NCBI GenBank assembly: GCA_013396755.1
Contig: VWZF01005250.1
Span: forward strand, 663,027 to 727,026
DNA length: 64,000 nucleotides
Reading direction: 5' to 3'
Source of the DNA: Sclerurus mexicanus
Taxonomy: Eukaryota > Chordata > Aves > Passeriformes > Furnariidae
Shown: positions 33,401-44,600 of the stretch, in pieces
Position numbering within the stretch: the first letter of the stretch is position 1
How the letters are laid out: every line of letters starts with the position of its first letter
Notes under the pieces: generated by a model
The model's database searches: none
What the model saw: the letters and a program-made list of their open reading frames with translations, nothing else
Told to the model about the DNA's origin: nothing
Program-made: the position numbers and the translations under genes

Positions 33401-36400
33401 TATTAAACATTGACATTGTTTAAATACTGTGGTGACACTGACTCAAAGTTGGGAAAGCACTAAAATATTGCTTAATTGAAGTGAGATGGGATATGTCAAT
33501 ACTCAAGTGCTTTACTGAACACGAGTTAAAAGTAGTGTCTGCTTTGCTTCAAAGTATTATTCAGTTTCTTACAAGTATGGGGCTAGAGGTTTTTCACTTC
33601 CAAGTTCTTAATTGATTCAGTTGATGATAAAACCCTGACTCTTGTTTTTGAAGTTATTAAATTTGGCTTCATACCAAAAAGTGTGTTTCTTGTAGTACTG
33701 CGATCTGAAAAACCGTACCAGCTGTTAGGTCTCCTCAGACAGCCTACTCAGAAAAGGCAGTTTTGTGCAGTAGAAGGCTGTTGCACAGCATACTTGGTCT
33801 TGATGGAAGTACAAAGGGTGAACTTAGGTCCTAAACTATTGTTTGTTCAGGAGACAAAGCTTACCTGCAGACTCCTCTTATGTTCTGGCCGAATTAATCC
33901 TGTGGACAAAAGATCTGCAGAGCATAGGTTTGAACCTGTTAACTGCCCAGAGTGGCTCACTAACACCTCAGTGTGCCATGGTCTTTCAGTCAGAACCACT
34001 CCAGTTTATCATACTTTTTTCGTTTTCAAACCTTATGGAACTATTTCCAATAACTTTTTATCTGTTAACGACGTTTGCTATGTTTCTTTAGGAATTGCCA
34101 GGGAGACTTATGATAGCAGAGCTATTTTTTGGTGGGAAATACCAATGCGGAGTTTTGGCAGTCTTCTTATAATTGCCTTTTTAAAGTGCAATATGTGAAA
34201 TGTACAACTGCTTGAAGAAATGTAAATTAATGGAGCAAATAAAAAAGAGTGCTAAAGTTTCCAGTGAAAACACAAATAAGTTAAATTACTAGTTAAATAT
34301 TAGGGTGAAACAAGATATGTCTGTATTGTATGACCAATACAAAGCACTCTCTTCTAAACAGGTGCTTGTGTTGATGTTTATTGTAGTCATTATTTTAGAT
34401 GCTAATATGTCTCTTTAGTTATTTTTTTAAATGAATCTTTGCTTTTGAACATTGTACAGATTTAATGGCTCAGTACTAGCTCTTGCTTACTAAAAATGTT
34501 CAGATTTGATTCAGAGTCTGGATTCTGCTTGGTTTGGGGATCTGAGAAAGCACCATGGCTATAAACGGAGTGATACGTTCTGGGCAAGTAGGTGGCCTGC
34601 TGTCAAAGAGATTAGTCACATTAATGCAATTATGTGCAAAACAAAGCTGGTCTACCAGCAAATAAAGATGTGTATTCTGAGTTTAGGTGAAGCCGTCTTT
34701 AAGTTTGGTTATTTTCACCTAAGGGCTTTTGTGTTGAACCTGGGGATGTTCAAGCTTTTAGGTAGTTGAGGAAAATGAAATACACTTGCCATGTTGGACT
34801 CTTCTTTTTCTCATCCTGGTGAAGGTATGATAGTGGTAGGGATGGGTAGTAATTGCCTGATTTTTGCAAGATTTCTTATCAGCGTATGTGCTGTGTAGTT
34901 GACTCTGAAGCAGTAGCAGACAAGACCAAGCCTTGTAAAGTAAAAATAAGTAAATGTAGCCTAACTTAGTAAATTTTAAACTATGTTTACATTTTTTCCC
35001 CCCATAAATTATTTGGCTGTGTAGTCTTACATAAGCCTCCTCCAGAGAGCAAGGACTGCTTCTTAAACAGAATGAAACTTTGCTATTCCTGTTCTACACA
35101 TTATGTTCAGCTGTCTTGAGAGCAGGAGTGTTTAAGAAAGGGTTAGGGCTAGGGTCAGTCCAGGTACAGATGGTTGAGAGTGTAAGTACAGTCTCTGAGC
35201 ATTTGGGGAGACTTTAGGTCTTGATTATTTGAGAGACTGATATGGCAAATTTGTAATAATGTTAGTGTAGTCTTGAACATCTGTTGCTTGAGGAATATGC
35301 TGGTTACTGTAGAGTGTGGCAATGTATTTGAGTTTATTTTAAGTACAAGAGGATGATCACTTATGCATGTTTAATTATCACCTGTGACCTTCTTCAGAAG
35401 GAACTGGAAAGAAGCTTTCTCTAATCTTGTTTGTATGTTCCGCATTCAGTGGAATACAGATTCAAAAACACAATCCCCATCAAAAAGGTCCTAGAGCTGA
35501 ATCTGCTTGTGCACACAGGTGACCAAAGCACAGATTCTGAAAGACTGTATAGCAAATGCAGAGTTTGAATTGAGTAGTCTACTGCTTAAAAAAGGGAGAG
35601 GCAGTCATGTGAATGCTTCTGCTAAGAGGAAGTGTGATGGTATCATTCTTTATGAAGGCTTGCAGCAGAATCTGGCTGTTTGTTCTTTAGAGAATGCTTG
35701 AGAAAGGAAACAGTAGCATGCCAATAGGAGGGGAAGGTTTTGCCAGGAAAGCTCTGTATTGGGTAATGAATATGTGTATGGGTAGAGTTTGTTTGGTTTT
35801 TTTTGCCTTTGGGAATTTTCATCAGGGTTTACTTGCAAATGGAGGTTCAGGCTGTGCAGATGAAACCATAAGCAGGAATCCCATAGGGCAGTCTCAAAGC
35901 TGCCTATGAGGCAAAACTGATTGACTGTGTGTTCAGTTTATTATTGAATGTAATTTTCCCTCCAAAATTTTGGAAACTAGCTAGAAGCTAAGTTGGTACT
36001 GTAGTTGAGGAATCACTTTTGATAGAAAATTGATAAAACAGACATATTTACTAAGAATATCAGCATTTCCTTATCTAAGTTGAGAAGCAACCACTTGAGC
36101 CTAAAGAGATTGGCTGAAAACTTGGTGGCTATGTTTCTTCAAGGGAGAAGGGAAAAGAGCGAGATAGAGGGGTCACAGGAATACCTGTCAGGGTATATTT
36201 TAGTTGTATAAATCTATTTTGATTAAATTAGTGTGTCAGAAACACCAGTTGAATACCCTGTGGGGAGGACAAGAAAGGCAGTTACCTTGCTGCAGAGCCA
36301 CCCCTAACTAAATGTACCCCAAATTATGTAAGCAATGGCCAAATGGCAGAGAAATTCAATGTTAAGTAACCTTTTGGCTAGGGGGTGGTGGTGGGTGCTT

Positions 36401-38339
36401 GATGCTTATAGATAATGTTTTTCAAAATGAGAGCCTTTTATTCACATTCTGGATAGGTTTCTATTGATCAAATTTAATAAGTCTTGAAGTAACTAGTAAT
36501 TGCCTAGATATTAGTGATCTTTATTACTTTATTTTTCTGGCCTGTGTCTCTGTACTGGTCTGGAGTAACTCTCCTGAAGTCATCATTTTGCCTGGGGCTA
36601 AACTTCACTCTCTCATCTTCTGAGAAAGATTGCCAATTGAATTAGGCCACTTTGAAAAGCTTTCATGGCTTTGTTATGGGTTGAAAGCTGCTGGAGATGA
36701 GGTTTATCAAAGCCATTACAGTTCAGCATTATTCCATTTGATGAGTCACTCTTGGCATACAGACAGAATTTGAAAGAAAAATGTCTTTAGCAGAATGATC
36801 ATTAATAATTCACCTATGTACATTGCACTTGTATATACTGTGTACTGCTCTGATGGGAAGCTTTATTTCCTATACATAGAATTGTAATGGATACACATGC
36901 TTCATTGGAAGGCTTCAAAAAGTAGCCGTTCACTCGACCAGAGTTCAAATATTTAAATACTTGGTATTGTGACACTTGCTTTCTGCTAGAAAGTCTTGTA
37001 AAACCACAGCAAGAATGTAGTCTTTTTTTCTGGGATCTGATAGGCACTAACAGCTTTCCATTGCAAGGCAGAGAGGTGACAAAAAAAGCATTTTATAGAA
37101 ACAGACCTCACAAAGTTACACGGGTCAGTCTCACTTTGAGTTCTCAATCTGTAAAAAAAAAAAAACAAAACAAAAAAAACCACCTTTTTTTTTAGCATTA
37201 TGTCATTGCTTGAAAAAGATGTATTGGGTGATGTATATTCTCCAGTATGCTTTTCACAGGATTGCCTTACATTTCATTTTCTGTTTTCCTTTTTGTAACT
37301 TTTAGGGAAAATACTTTATCAAAGAGTGCTAACTGTTTTATTGTACTTTGAATTCTGTCCTTTATACTGAGCAGGTATGCCTTATTCCCCAAGAATGCTC
37401 CAATAAGCATTAGTTATGTAAAACATCATCTTCAAACATTAGTATCTGCCAAAGTCCCTGATGAGGTTTACATAATTGTCAGGAAAAGAATTGTTCCCAT
37501 CCTCGTGCTAATTAGACCTTTCACACTATTTTAAGCTCTCGGCCAGTTCAGTGATAATTTTGACTTTTCAAATGTGTTTTAGTGTTAAAAATTTGCTGGT
37601 TTTACCTTTGTTCTTTCTTTGTTGCATTATTCAATAGATTCCCCTCTTAGCATGTTCTTTACGACTTTAACAGAGGTCTCAAGTCTTTCATTTCTGTAAC
37701 AAAGTTCAAGTGAAGAGTTGACTGATTTTAATTTGAGGTTGGAAATGAAAAAAATGCTTTTGATTTTTTTAAATTTTTTAAATTATTTTATTTTTATTTC
37801 TGTCTACATTCAAATCAGGCATGTTTGGCTTGAGTCAAGAGATGATTCAGATATTCTTTGCAGAATTAAAGCCTTAATTTGAATGGGTTTAGTATCTTTT
37901 TCTGCTTTTATATCTACAAATTTATATTCAAACCCCAAGAATGATACCAAAAGAACTCATTTTAAAGGCATTTACAAGATGTGCTTTTGGATGTTGAGTT
38001 GAAGTGATTGAAGAAATTATTTCTCAGCTATGCTTACAGCATTGCAGCTGCAGAACTTGTAACTTTATGTAAATGCAAATATTGTTGAGCTAAAATGGCT
38101 TTTAGTACTTAGAAAGTGGACAACACGAAGCCATTACTTTACTTTAGAAAATGCAACTTTCAGATGGTGACCAAGTAAATAATTTGGGGATGGCATCTTG
38201 TAGATCATTAGATCTTTTGCTCATTACATATTGGATCTTAAAATGCTGCTTTGGAAGGAGTAATGAGCTGCTGTTCTATACTCACAGTTTTTGGAGTCCA
38301 GGTATTGCATGATTTGATGACAATTTATTTTCTCTCCAG
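30451..38339. other. LRRC8B: LRRC8B 5' intron (inferred)
   Basis: AT-rich DNA between the CpG island and the likely 5'UTR exon at 38340. It contains a 171-codon ORF at 33683-34198 with no recognisable domain and a short telomere-like agggttagggctaggg at about 35138. It also has an A-rich tract at about 37150-37180. No other gene seen. Confidence 0.5.
31415..31416. other. Two-base gap after a poly-G run
   Basis: Two N follow nine G residues. This is probably an unresolved homopolymer within the first LRRC8B intron. Confidence 0.95.
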
Positions 38340-38394
38340 GAGTGTGTTGAAACCATCCAGTCCTCCTTCAGCTGCTTTCCCTTGAGTGGGCCTG
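38340..38394 (+). other. LRRC8B: Likely LRRC8B 5'UTR exon
   Basis: A 55-base segment between a strong acceptor (pyrimidine tract ending ttttctctccag) and a perfect donor (gtaagt at 38395-38400). It contains no ATG, fitting a leader exon that would splice to the start-codon exon at about 40019 or 40036. Called from splice sites only; no transcript evidence. Confidence 0.55.
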
Positions 38395-38599
38395 GTAAGT
38401 TTTTACGTTCTATTAAAAGCAGCTTTGTCAATGCAAGAAAAGGGTTAACTTACTTTCAGTCATCCTTCCCCTTTCAAATGTGAATGTGGAGTAAGGATAA
38501 GGTCCTACCTTAGTTCAGCTATTGTTTGACTTTTTATAACAATTTGTCAGCTCTGTTTGGAATTGCAACGTACAGTACTGATGTATTATGAACATGAGC

Positions 38600-38950
38600 T
38601 CTCAGTACGCCCGGATGGCCGAGAAGGGCAATGGCATCCTGGCCTGTATCAGCAACAGTGTGGCCAGCAGGACCGGGGCAGGGATTGTCCCCCTGTGCTC
38701 AGCACTGTAAATCCTGTGTCCAGTTCTGGGCCCCTCACTGCAAGGAAGACATTGAGGGGCTGGAGCGAGTCCAGAGAAGGGCAACGGAGCTGGGGAAGGG
38801 TCTGGAGCACAAGCCCTATGAGGGGGCAGATGAGGGAGCTGGGGGACTCAGCCTGGAGGAGAGGGGGCTCAGGGAGGACCTTATCACTCTCTACAAGTAC
38901 CTGAAAGGATGTAGCCAGGTGGGGGTTGGTCTCTCAAGTAACAAGTTCAT
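38600..38950 (+). mobile_element. CR1 retrotransposon fragment, truncated at both ends
   Basis: Typical CR1 sequence: atggcatcctggcctgtatc, agcaacagtgtggccagcag, gcagggattgtccccctgtg, gtccagttctgggcccctca, gagtccagagaagggcaacg and ctggaggagagggggctcag. It stops near 'ggttggtctc', before the CR1 3' end, so it lacks the normal tail. It lies in an LRRC8B 5' intron, shortly after the leader exon. The ORFs across it (115-118 aa) are CR1 3'-region translations, not genes. Confidence 0.93.
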
Positions 38951-40044
38951 AGTTACCTGGGAAAAAAACAAATTACTTCCCAGTTGAAATTGGGCTAGCT
39001 GTAGGCAGTTTCCTTGGGGTTTTTTTGTGTTGATGTGACCGCCAAGCTTTGACTTCACATTCTGCATGATCACATAAGAGAGTATGTACTGTTTCATTTT
39101 ATGTAGCTGTAGCAATGCAGAGCTTAATGGATCCACAATGAGGCAGCAGTTCTAATGAAAGCTGAAATGTTTACTTTTTTTAGGTTAAGCTACTAAAAAT
39201 AAGTATATTAAATGTTTTCTCCATCCAGAATGAAGACAAATGTAAAGATGGCATGTCCAAGGAATTTTAAAAGGTGTAGACCTCCTGACTGAGCAGTGTT
39301 GTGTAATTTATTTTCTTTAATTAGTAAAGTAAGTATGAATCAAATCTGTGCTTCTGGGGGTTACGTTTCTATATGTATATATATGGCAATACTGAACAAT
39401 AATTAATTGTGCTAGCTTAATTTTCATTCTGTCAATATGCTAAATTCTTTTGATGGGAGAAGAATTATACATGAGTATGTAATGCAAAATCTTTTTTGAG
39501 AATTTTTATGTACTTTTTTTAATTGGGTAGAATGGTTTCATCGGGTAGAAAATTCTAGATTACAAGAGCCATTATGTTAATCACTCTTACGTTATGTATC
39601 ACTCTGATTTGGAATTCTTTGTAAATAAGAAATCACTTCTGTTATGCAAGTTTAGGATAGTAGTAAAGGACTTCTAGTAATATATCAGCCACTTCTTTAA
39701 CTTATACTTGCTTGGTGCTTCTGCTTGAACAGTACCCAAATGTTTGGTCAGAATATACTTTTTCCTACTCTCTGATGATAGTTTCACTGTTTATTTAAGT
39801 TTTTGTATTCCAAGTACCTTTCCTTAAATCCGTGAGATGATGGCTAGGGTCAGGTGCCAGGAGTTCTTGGATCCTTTTGCTATGCTCTGGAGGCTAGGCC
39901 AAATGTTGCACATATTTAAAATTCTGAAAGCAGTAATAAGCTCCAAGTATTTCATGGTGAGATAAATTGCTTTTAACAATTCTCTGACAATGTCTTTTCT
40001 TTTTTTTTTCTCTACCAGCTGCTGTTCTCTCACAGGTGAAAGTC

Positions 40045-42177
40045 ATGATCACGCTAACAGAACTCAAATGCTTAGCAGATGCCCAGTCATCCTACCACAT
40101 ACTAAAACCATGGTGGGATGTCTTCTGGTATTACCTCACCATGATAATGCTGCTAGTTGCTGTGCTCGCTGGGGCTCTCCAGCTTACTCAAACCAGAGTA
40201 TTGTGTTGTCTTCCTTGCAAGCTAGAATTTGACAATCATTGTGCTGTGCCTTGGGATTTAGTTAAAGCCAACCTTAACATGTCAGCTGGCTCTACAGCAC
40301 CAATAATCATCCCGCTAAAAATCCAGAATTATCTCCATCGGCAGCAGTATTCCTATATTGATGCAGTATGTTATGAGAGACAGCTTCACTGGTTTGCCAA
40401 ATTTTTCCCATACCTAGTGCTTTTGCATACCTTTATTTTTGCAGCTTGCAGTAATTTCTGGCTTTACTATCCTAGTACGAGTTCCAGGCTTGAGCACTTT
40501 GTAGCCGTTCTGCAGAAGTGTTTTGATTCTCCGTGGACAACCCGTGCCCTCTCAGAAACAGTTGCTGAGCAGTCTGCAAGGAAGTTGCCAGTAGCCAAAT
40601 CAAAAACAGTGGTTTCATCACCTGGGTGTTCTGGAGACATAGGGGCCAGCAGACAGTCCCTGCCATATTCACAACCTGGCTTGGAAACAACTGGAAGAGA
40701 AAATTCAAGTGTTCTTGACAAAAAAGAAGGGGAACAAGCTAAAGCTATATTTGAAAAAGTGAAGAAATTCAGAGTACATGCCGAAGAAAAGGATGTCGTA
40801 TATACAGTGTATATGAAACAGATTATAGCGAAAGTCTTTGTAGTTGTCATAATAATAATTTATGTCCCCTACTATTTATCATTTATTACACTTGAAATTG
40901 ATTGTGTAGTTAATGTTCAAGCCTTTACAGGCTACAAAAGGTACCAGTGTGTTTATTCACTAGCAGAAATTTTTAAAGTTTTGGCTTCATTTTATGTTGT
41001 TTTAGTGATCTTCTATGGCCTAACTTGTACTTATAGTTTGTGGTGGATGTTAAGAAGTTCACTGAAGCAATATTCTTTTGAGAAGTTGAGAGAGAAAAGT
41101 AATTACACTGATATACCTGATGTAAAGAATGACTTTGCATTTATTCTCCACTTGGCAGATCAGTATGATCCTCTTTATTCCCAGCGATTCTCAATATTCC
41201 TGTCTGATTTGAGTGAAAATGAACTCAAACAGATAAATCTTAACAATGAATGGTCAGTGGAAAAACTGAAAAATAAGCTACTAAGAAATTCCCAAGACAA
41301 GACTGAACTTCACCTTTTCATGTTAAATGGTCTTCCAGACAGTGTCTTTGAACTGACGGAAATAGAAGTCCTAAGCCTGGAACTTATTCCTGAAGCCAAA
41401 CTTCCTTCAGCTGTGACTCAGCTTGTCAATCTTAAAGAACTCAATGTTTATCATTCATCACTTACAATGGATTATCCAGCAGTCAGCTTTCTAGAGGAAA
41501 ATCTGAAAACATTGCGCTTGAAATCTAGCGAGATGGGAAGAATTCCGTTTTGGGTCTTTCATCTGAAAAACCTACAAGAATTGTGCTTAACAGGACACTT
41601 CATGCTAGATCATCACAACTCCATATACAATGAAGGCTTTCAGGGGCTAAAAAATCTGAGATCAATTCACTTAAAAAACAACCTTTCCCGTATACCTCAA
41701 GTGGTTACAGATCTTCTGCCTTCTTTACAACACTTGTCTATCAACAATGAGGGAAACAAACTGATAGTGCTAAATAACCTGAAGAAGCTGGTAAACCTGA
41801 GAACCTTGGAATTAATCTGCTGTGATTTAGAGCGCATACCCCATTCCATTTTTACCCTAAACAATTTGCATGAAATTGACTTAAAAGAAAATAATCTCAG
41901 AACAGTGGAAGAAATAATTAGTTTTCAACATCTTAAAAATCTTTCTTGCTTAAAATTGTGGCACAACAGCATTTCATATGTCCCAGTGCAGATTGGTGCA
42001 TTATCAAACCTGGAACAATTGTATCTAAATTATAATAATATTAAAAATGTTCCGTTGCAGCTATTTCTTTGTAAAAAATTACACTATTTGGATCTTAGCT
42101 ATAATAAGCTAACCTCCATCCCTGAAGAAATCGGTTTTCTGACCAATCTGCAATACTTGGCTTTGACAAAGAACCAC
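40045..42177 (+). CDS. LRRC8B: LRRC8B coding exon 1 (residues 1-711)
   Basis: One open exon with all four membrane segments, the intracellular loop and most leucine-rich repeats. The donor is cac|gtaagtag at 42178. The acceptor upstream is either tctaccag (exon starting 40019) or ctctcacag (exon starting 40036). Both are before the ATG, so the protein is unaffected. Confidence 0.96.
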
Positions 42178-43492
42178 GTAAGTAGAACTTTGAATTACTA
42201 CTCAAAAAAAACCCAAACAAACAAACAAAACCACCACCAACAAAAAAACTTTATCTATTTCTTCTGGAACAGTCTCTGGCTCAAAATGATTTTGTGGTAT
42301 TCATGATTAAAGTAAATCCAGAAAGCTGAAAAAAAGGGGTGGTGCTTGTTTAATTACTAAAGCTTTGATATTAGCAGAAAGCTCACATAATAGTGAATAA
42401 GTGCTATCCTGGTCTGTAACAGCTTAAGGGCTTGATGCAGAGATAATATAGGTTAGTGTGGCTGCAGAAACATATCTTCCCTTTCCCTGCAGCTGTGTAT
42501 CCTATGTGGTATTTTAATGGAAGTGAACAGTGTTAAATTTTTACTTTAAAATGTGAAACTGAAAGATGTACTGAATCAACAGCTTGTTGATGAGCAGCTC
42601 AGCTGCCTAATTGGGAAGAGGGAGATAATTATGGTTGGTAACCTCATCAGTGCTAAACTGGCTTATTAGTGTGGGACTCAGGCTTGTGACTTCAGACCGT
42701 TTCTTGAGGCTTATGATTGTTTTCACTGGTGAGGTTGGGTTTGGAAGTTACGTGTCAGTAGTGTGGACCAGGCCTCCTGTACTGCACAGATAACTGCTTG
42801 TACAGGTTTCACAACACAGAGGCTTCTACTGTCTCTCCACAGTCTATGTTTGCCCTTCATTAAGTGATTCTTAGGAGACAGCGGCCTCTTTATCTCCCTT
42901 GCCACCTGCACACCTTTGCATGCACTTCTGCGCATGCACACGCCTATGTGCTCCCCCCTCCATGCTTGTCTTGACTGCTGCCAGTAGCTAAGCAGCTTCG
43001 TAACAAAATGTATGATAAAACCATGGCAGTGCGCTCAAGCACTTGATCACATAACAATAGAAGCATTGCAGTCTTCCTTTTTCTTATCCTTTCATAAACT
43101 AAGAGGGTTTTTTACCCTAAAATGAAAATGGGAAACGTCAAAACATGCAGCTGTGCGTAGGCTAACAGGCTTCTAACAGGCTTTATTTTTGTTCTTCTCT
43201 TTTCTTTTTCTAGATTGAAATGCTGCCTGATGGGTTGTTTCAGTGCAAAAAGCTGCAATTTCTTCTTCTGGGAAATAACAGTCTGATGAATTTGTCCCCT
43301 TTTGTGGGTCAGCTACTGAATCTTGTTCAATTAGAGCTCATTGGAAACTATCTTGAATCGCTTCCTGCTGAACTGGAAGAATGTCAGTTCTTAAAGCGAA
43401 ATAGTCTAATTGTAGAAGAAAGGTTGTTAAAAACACTTCCACCTCGTGTAAGAGAGCGTTTGCAGACGTGCTCAGATAAGTCCCAAGTTTAA
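40045..43492 (+). CDS. LRRC8B: LRRC8B, volume-regulated anion channel subunit (two coding exons)
   Basis: Subunit of the plasma-membrane volume-regulated anion channel (VRAC), whose heterohexamers also need LRRC8A. Coding exons 40045-42177 and 43214-43492 join in phase 0 to give 803 residues, the same length as the human protein as I recall it. It starts MITLTELKCLADAQSSYHIL, the hallmark LRRC8 N-terminus. Membrane segments are at about residues 23-45, 117-139, 259-281 and 308-333. Extracellular Cys at about 54, 58, 66, 109, 287 and 302 fit the three disulfides known from LRRC8A structures. An N-glycosylation sequon NMS is at about residue 78. From about residue 400 there are C-terminal leucine-rich repeats, for example LHYLDLSYNKLTSIPEEIG. 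The ATG at 40045 is chosen over an in-frame GTG at 40036 because the family begins at MITL. It is intact, with no frameshift. LRRC8B rather than C, D or E rests on recalled close identity throughout. Confidence 0.97.
42178..43213 (+). other. LRRC8B: LRRC8B coding intron
   Basis: GT-AG intron of 1036 bases. If retained, the frame stays open to a stop at 42304-42306, adding 42 unrelated residues. An A/CAAA-rich tract lies at about 42205-42250. Nothing else was recognised. Confidence 0.9.
43214..43492 (+). CDS. LRRC8B: LRRC8B coding exon 2 (residues 712-803)
   Basis: Acceptor tttttctag, then IEMLPDGLFQCKKLQ through to the stop at 43490-43492, with C-terminus LQTCSDKSQV. It completes the last leucine-rich repeats (LLLGNNSLMNLSP, LELIGNYLESLPAELE). 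Phase 0 with exon 1. Confidence 0.96.
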   Translation: MEMLPDGLFQCKKLQFLLLGNNSLMNLSPFVGQLLNLVQLELIGNYLESLPAELEECQFLKRNSLIVEERLLKTLPPRVRERLQTCSDKSQV

Positions 43493-44600
43493 AATGAAAC
43501 TGCATGATTGCATTCTACAAGTCTTTTGCTTATACCTCTCTAAAGATCTAGGTAGAGAGAAATGAGGGAGAGAGAACAATTTACAAACCAGTCTTAAATG
43601 CAGTGAATTGAGTTGATTGTATTGGAAAAGAAAACATTATTTAGATTCAAACAAAAAATGCAGACTTTTACAGGTAAATGTGTTTGAAAAATTTGAAATG
43701 TGGTTGGTTAGGTTCTACTGATTGGAATAATTCAGTTAAATGTTTATGATACTATTGAAATGAAAGAGCTGATTGCCTGGCTATCGTGAGATTGTACATA
43801 CTTTTTTCCTATGAGAATTTTTTCTGTTGATAGTGATGATTTTAAACAGTTTCATCTCCTGCCATATGAGGTCTAAGAACTGTCTGGAATTAGTTTCTAA
43901 ATATGAACTCTTCACTAACTTAGAATGTATTAAATTAAGATTTTAAACTATTTGAGCAGTTTAATTGCATGGGTTATACTGAAAGTAATTTTTCAACATA
44001 ATTTTTAAAGCTTTTGACAAGTACTAAGCATTAATTCAATACTTGTGGAAGATGCCATTTGAATCTTGCTATTAAATACCTAGAACCAGTTTCAGCATTT
44101 TGTCTTAAAAACAGTAAATACAAAATTAATTGTTGCCTAGATAATTGGGAAGAATGAGAAGAATCTGAGAGAACTGTTGTATTCATTCAACCAATCTTAC
44201 GTTACTGATCTTCAGAGACAGTGGTGGCAAACGGAATACAATGTAGGTGCAAAGTTGTCTTCTGTATGTTGTGAGCATCCCAGGTGTTAGTGTAGTGTAT
44301 GTTGCTGATTAATAATTTTATAACTTCTTATTTCTGACTGCCTCAGTGCTGCTTCTCCACACACAGTTACTGGGGAGAAGATGAAAGAGGTTTGTATTAG
44401 ATAGGAACAGAAAGACACAGGTAAAACAAACTAAATAATCACACAGCTTATAAGCACTTGGGAGGAAAAGACAGGAAGCATTATAAGCTTTGCCTTTCCT
44501 AGGGATGTAATACTTTCGTAAATTATAGTGGTGGGATAAACTCTTATGCCATCCTTAATACGTGCAAAACTGGATGGAAATAAAATGGTTCCTGACTTCA
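43493..44600 (+). other. LRRC8B: LRRC8B 3'UTR, shortest form (inferred)
   Basis: AT-rich trailer after the stop codon. The first canonical AATAAA is at 44578-44583 and is followed by a T/G-rich stretch, so cleavage near 44600 is reasonable. Earlier ATTAAA variants and a later AATAAA at 47701-47706 could give shorter or longer ends. Confidence 0.5.
44578..44583 (+). terminator. LRRC8B: Candidate polyadenylation signal of LRRC8B
   Basis: AATAAA about 1.1 kb after the stop codon, followed within 40 bases by a T/G-rich element (ctgtgcgctgttttattgt). Confidence 0.5.

Noticed and set aside
35130..35160. Telomere-like ttaggg repeats
   Set aside because: Only about two degenerate units, too short to call an interstitial telomere.
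38557..38987. 115- and 118-aa plus-strand ORFs
   Set aside because: These are translations of a CR1 fragment.
40036..40044. In-frame GTG start three codons upstream of the LRRC8B ATG
   Set aside because: Eukaryotic initiation favours the ATG at 40045, the family starts at MITL, and a splice acceptor may fall at 40035.
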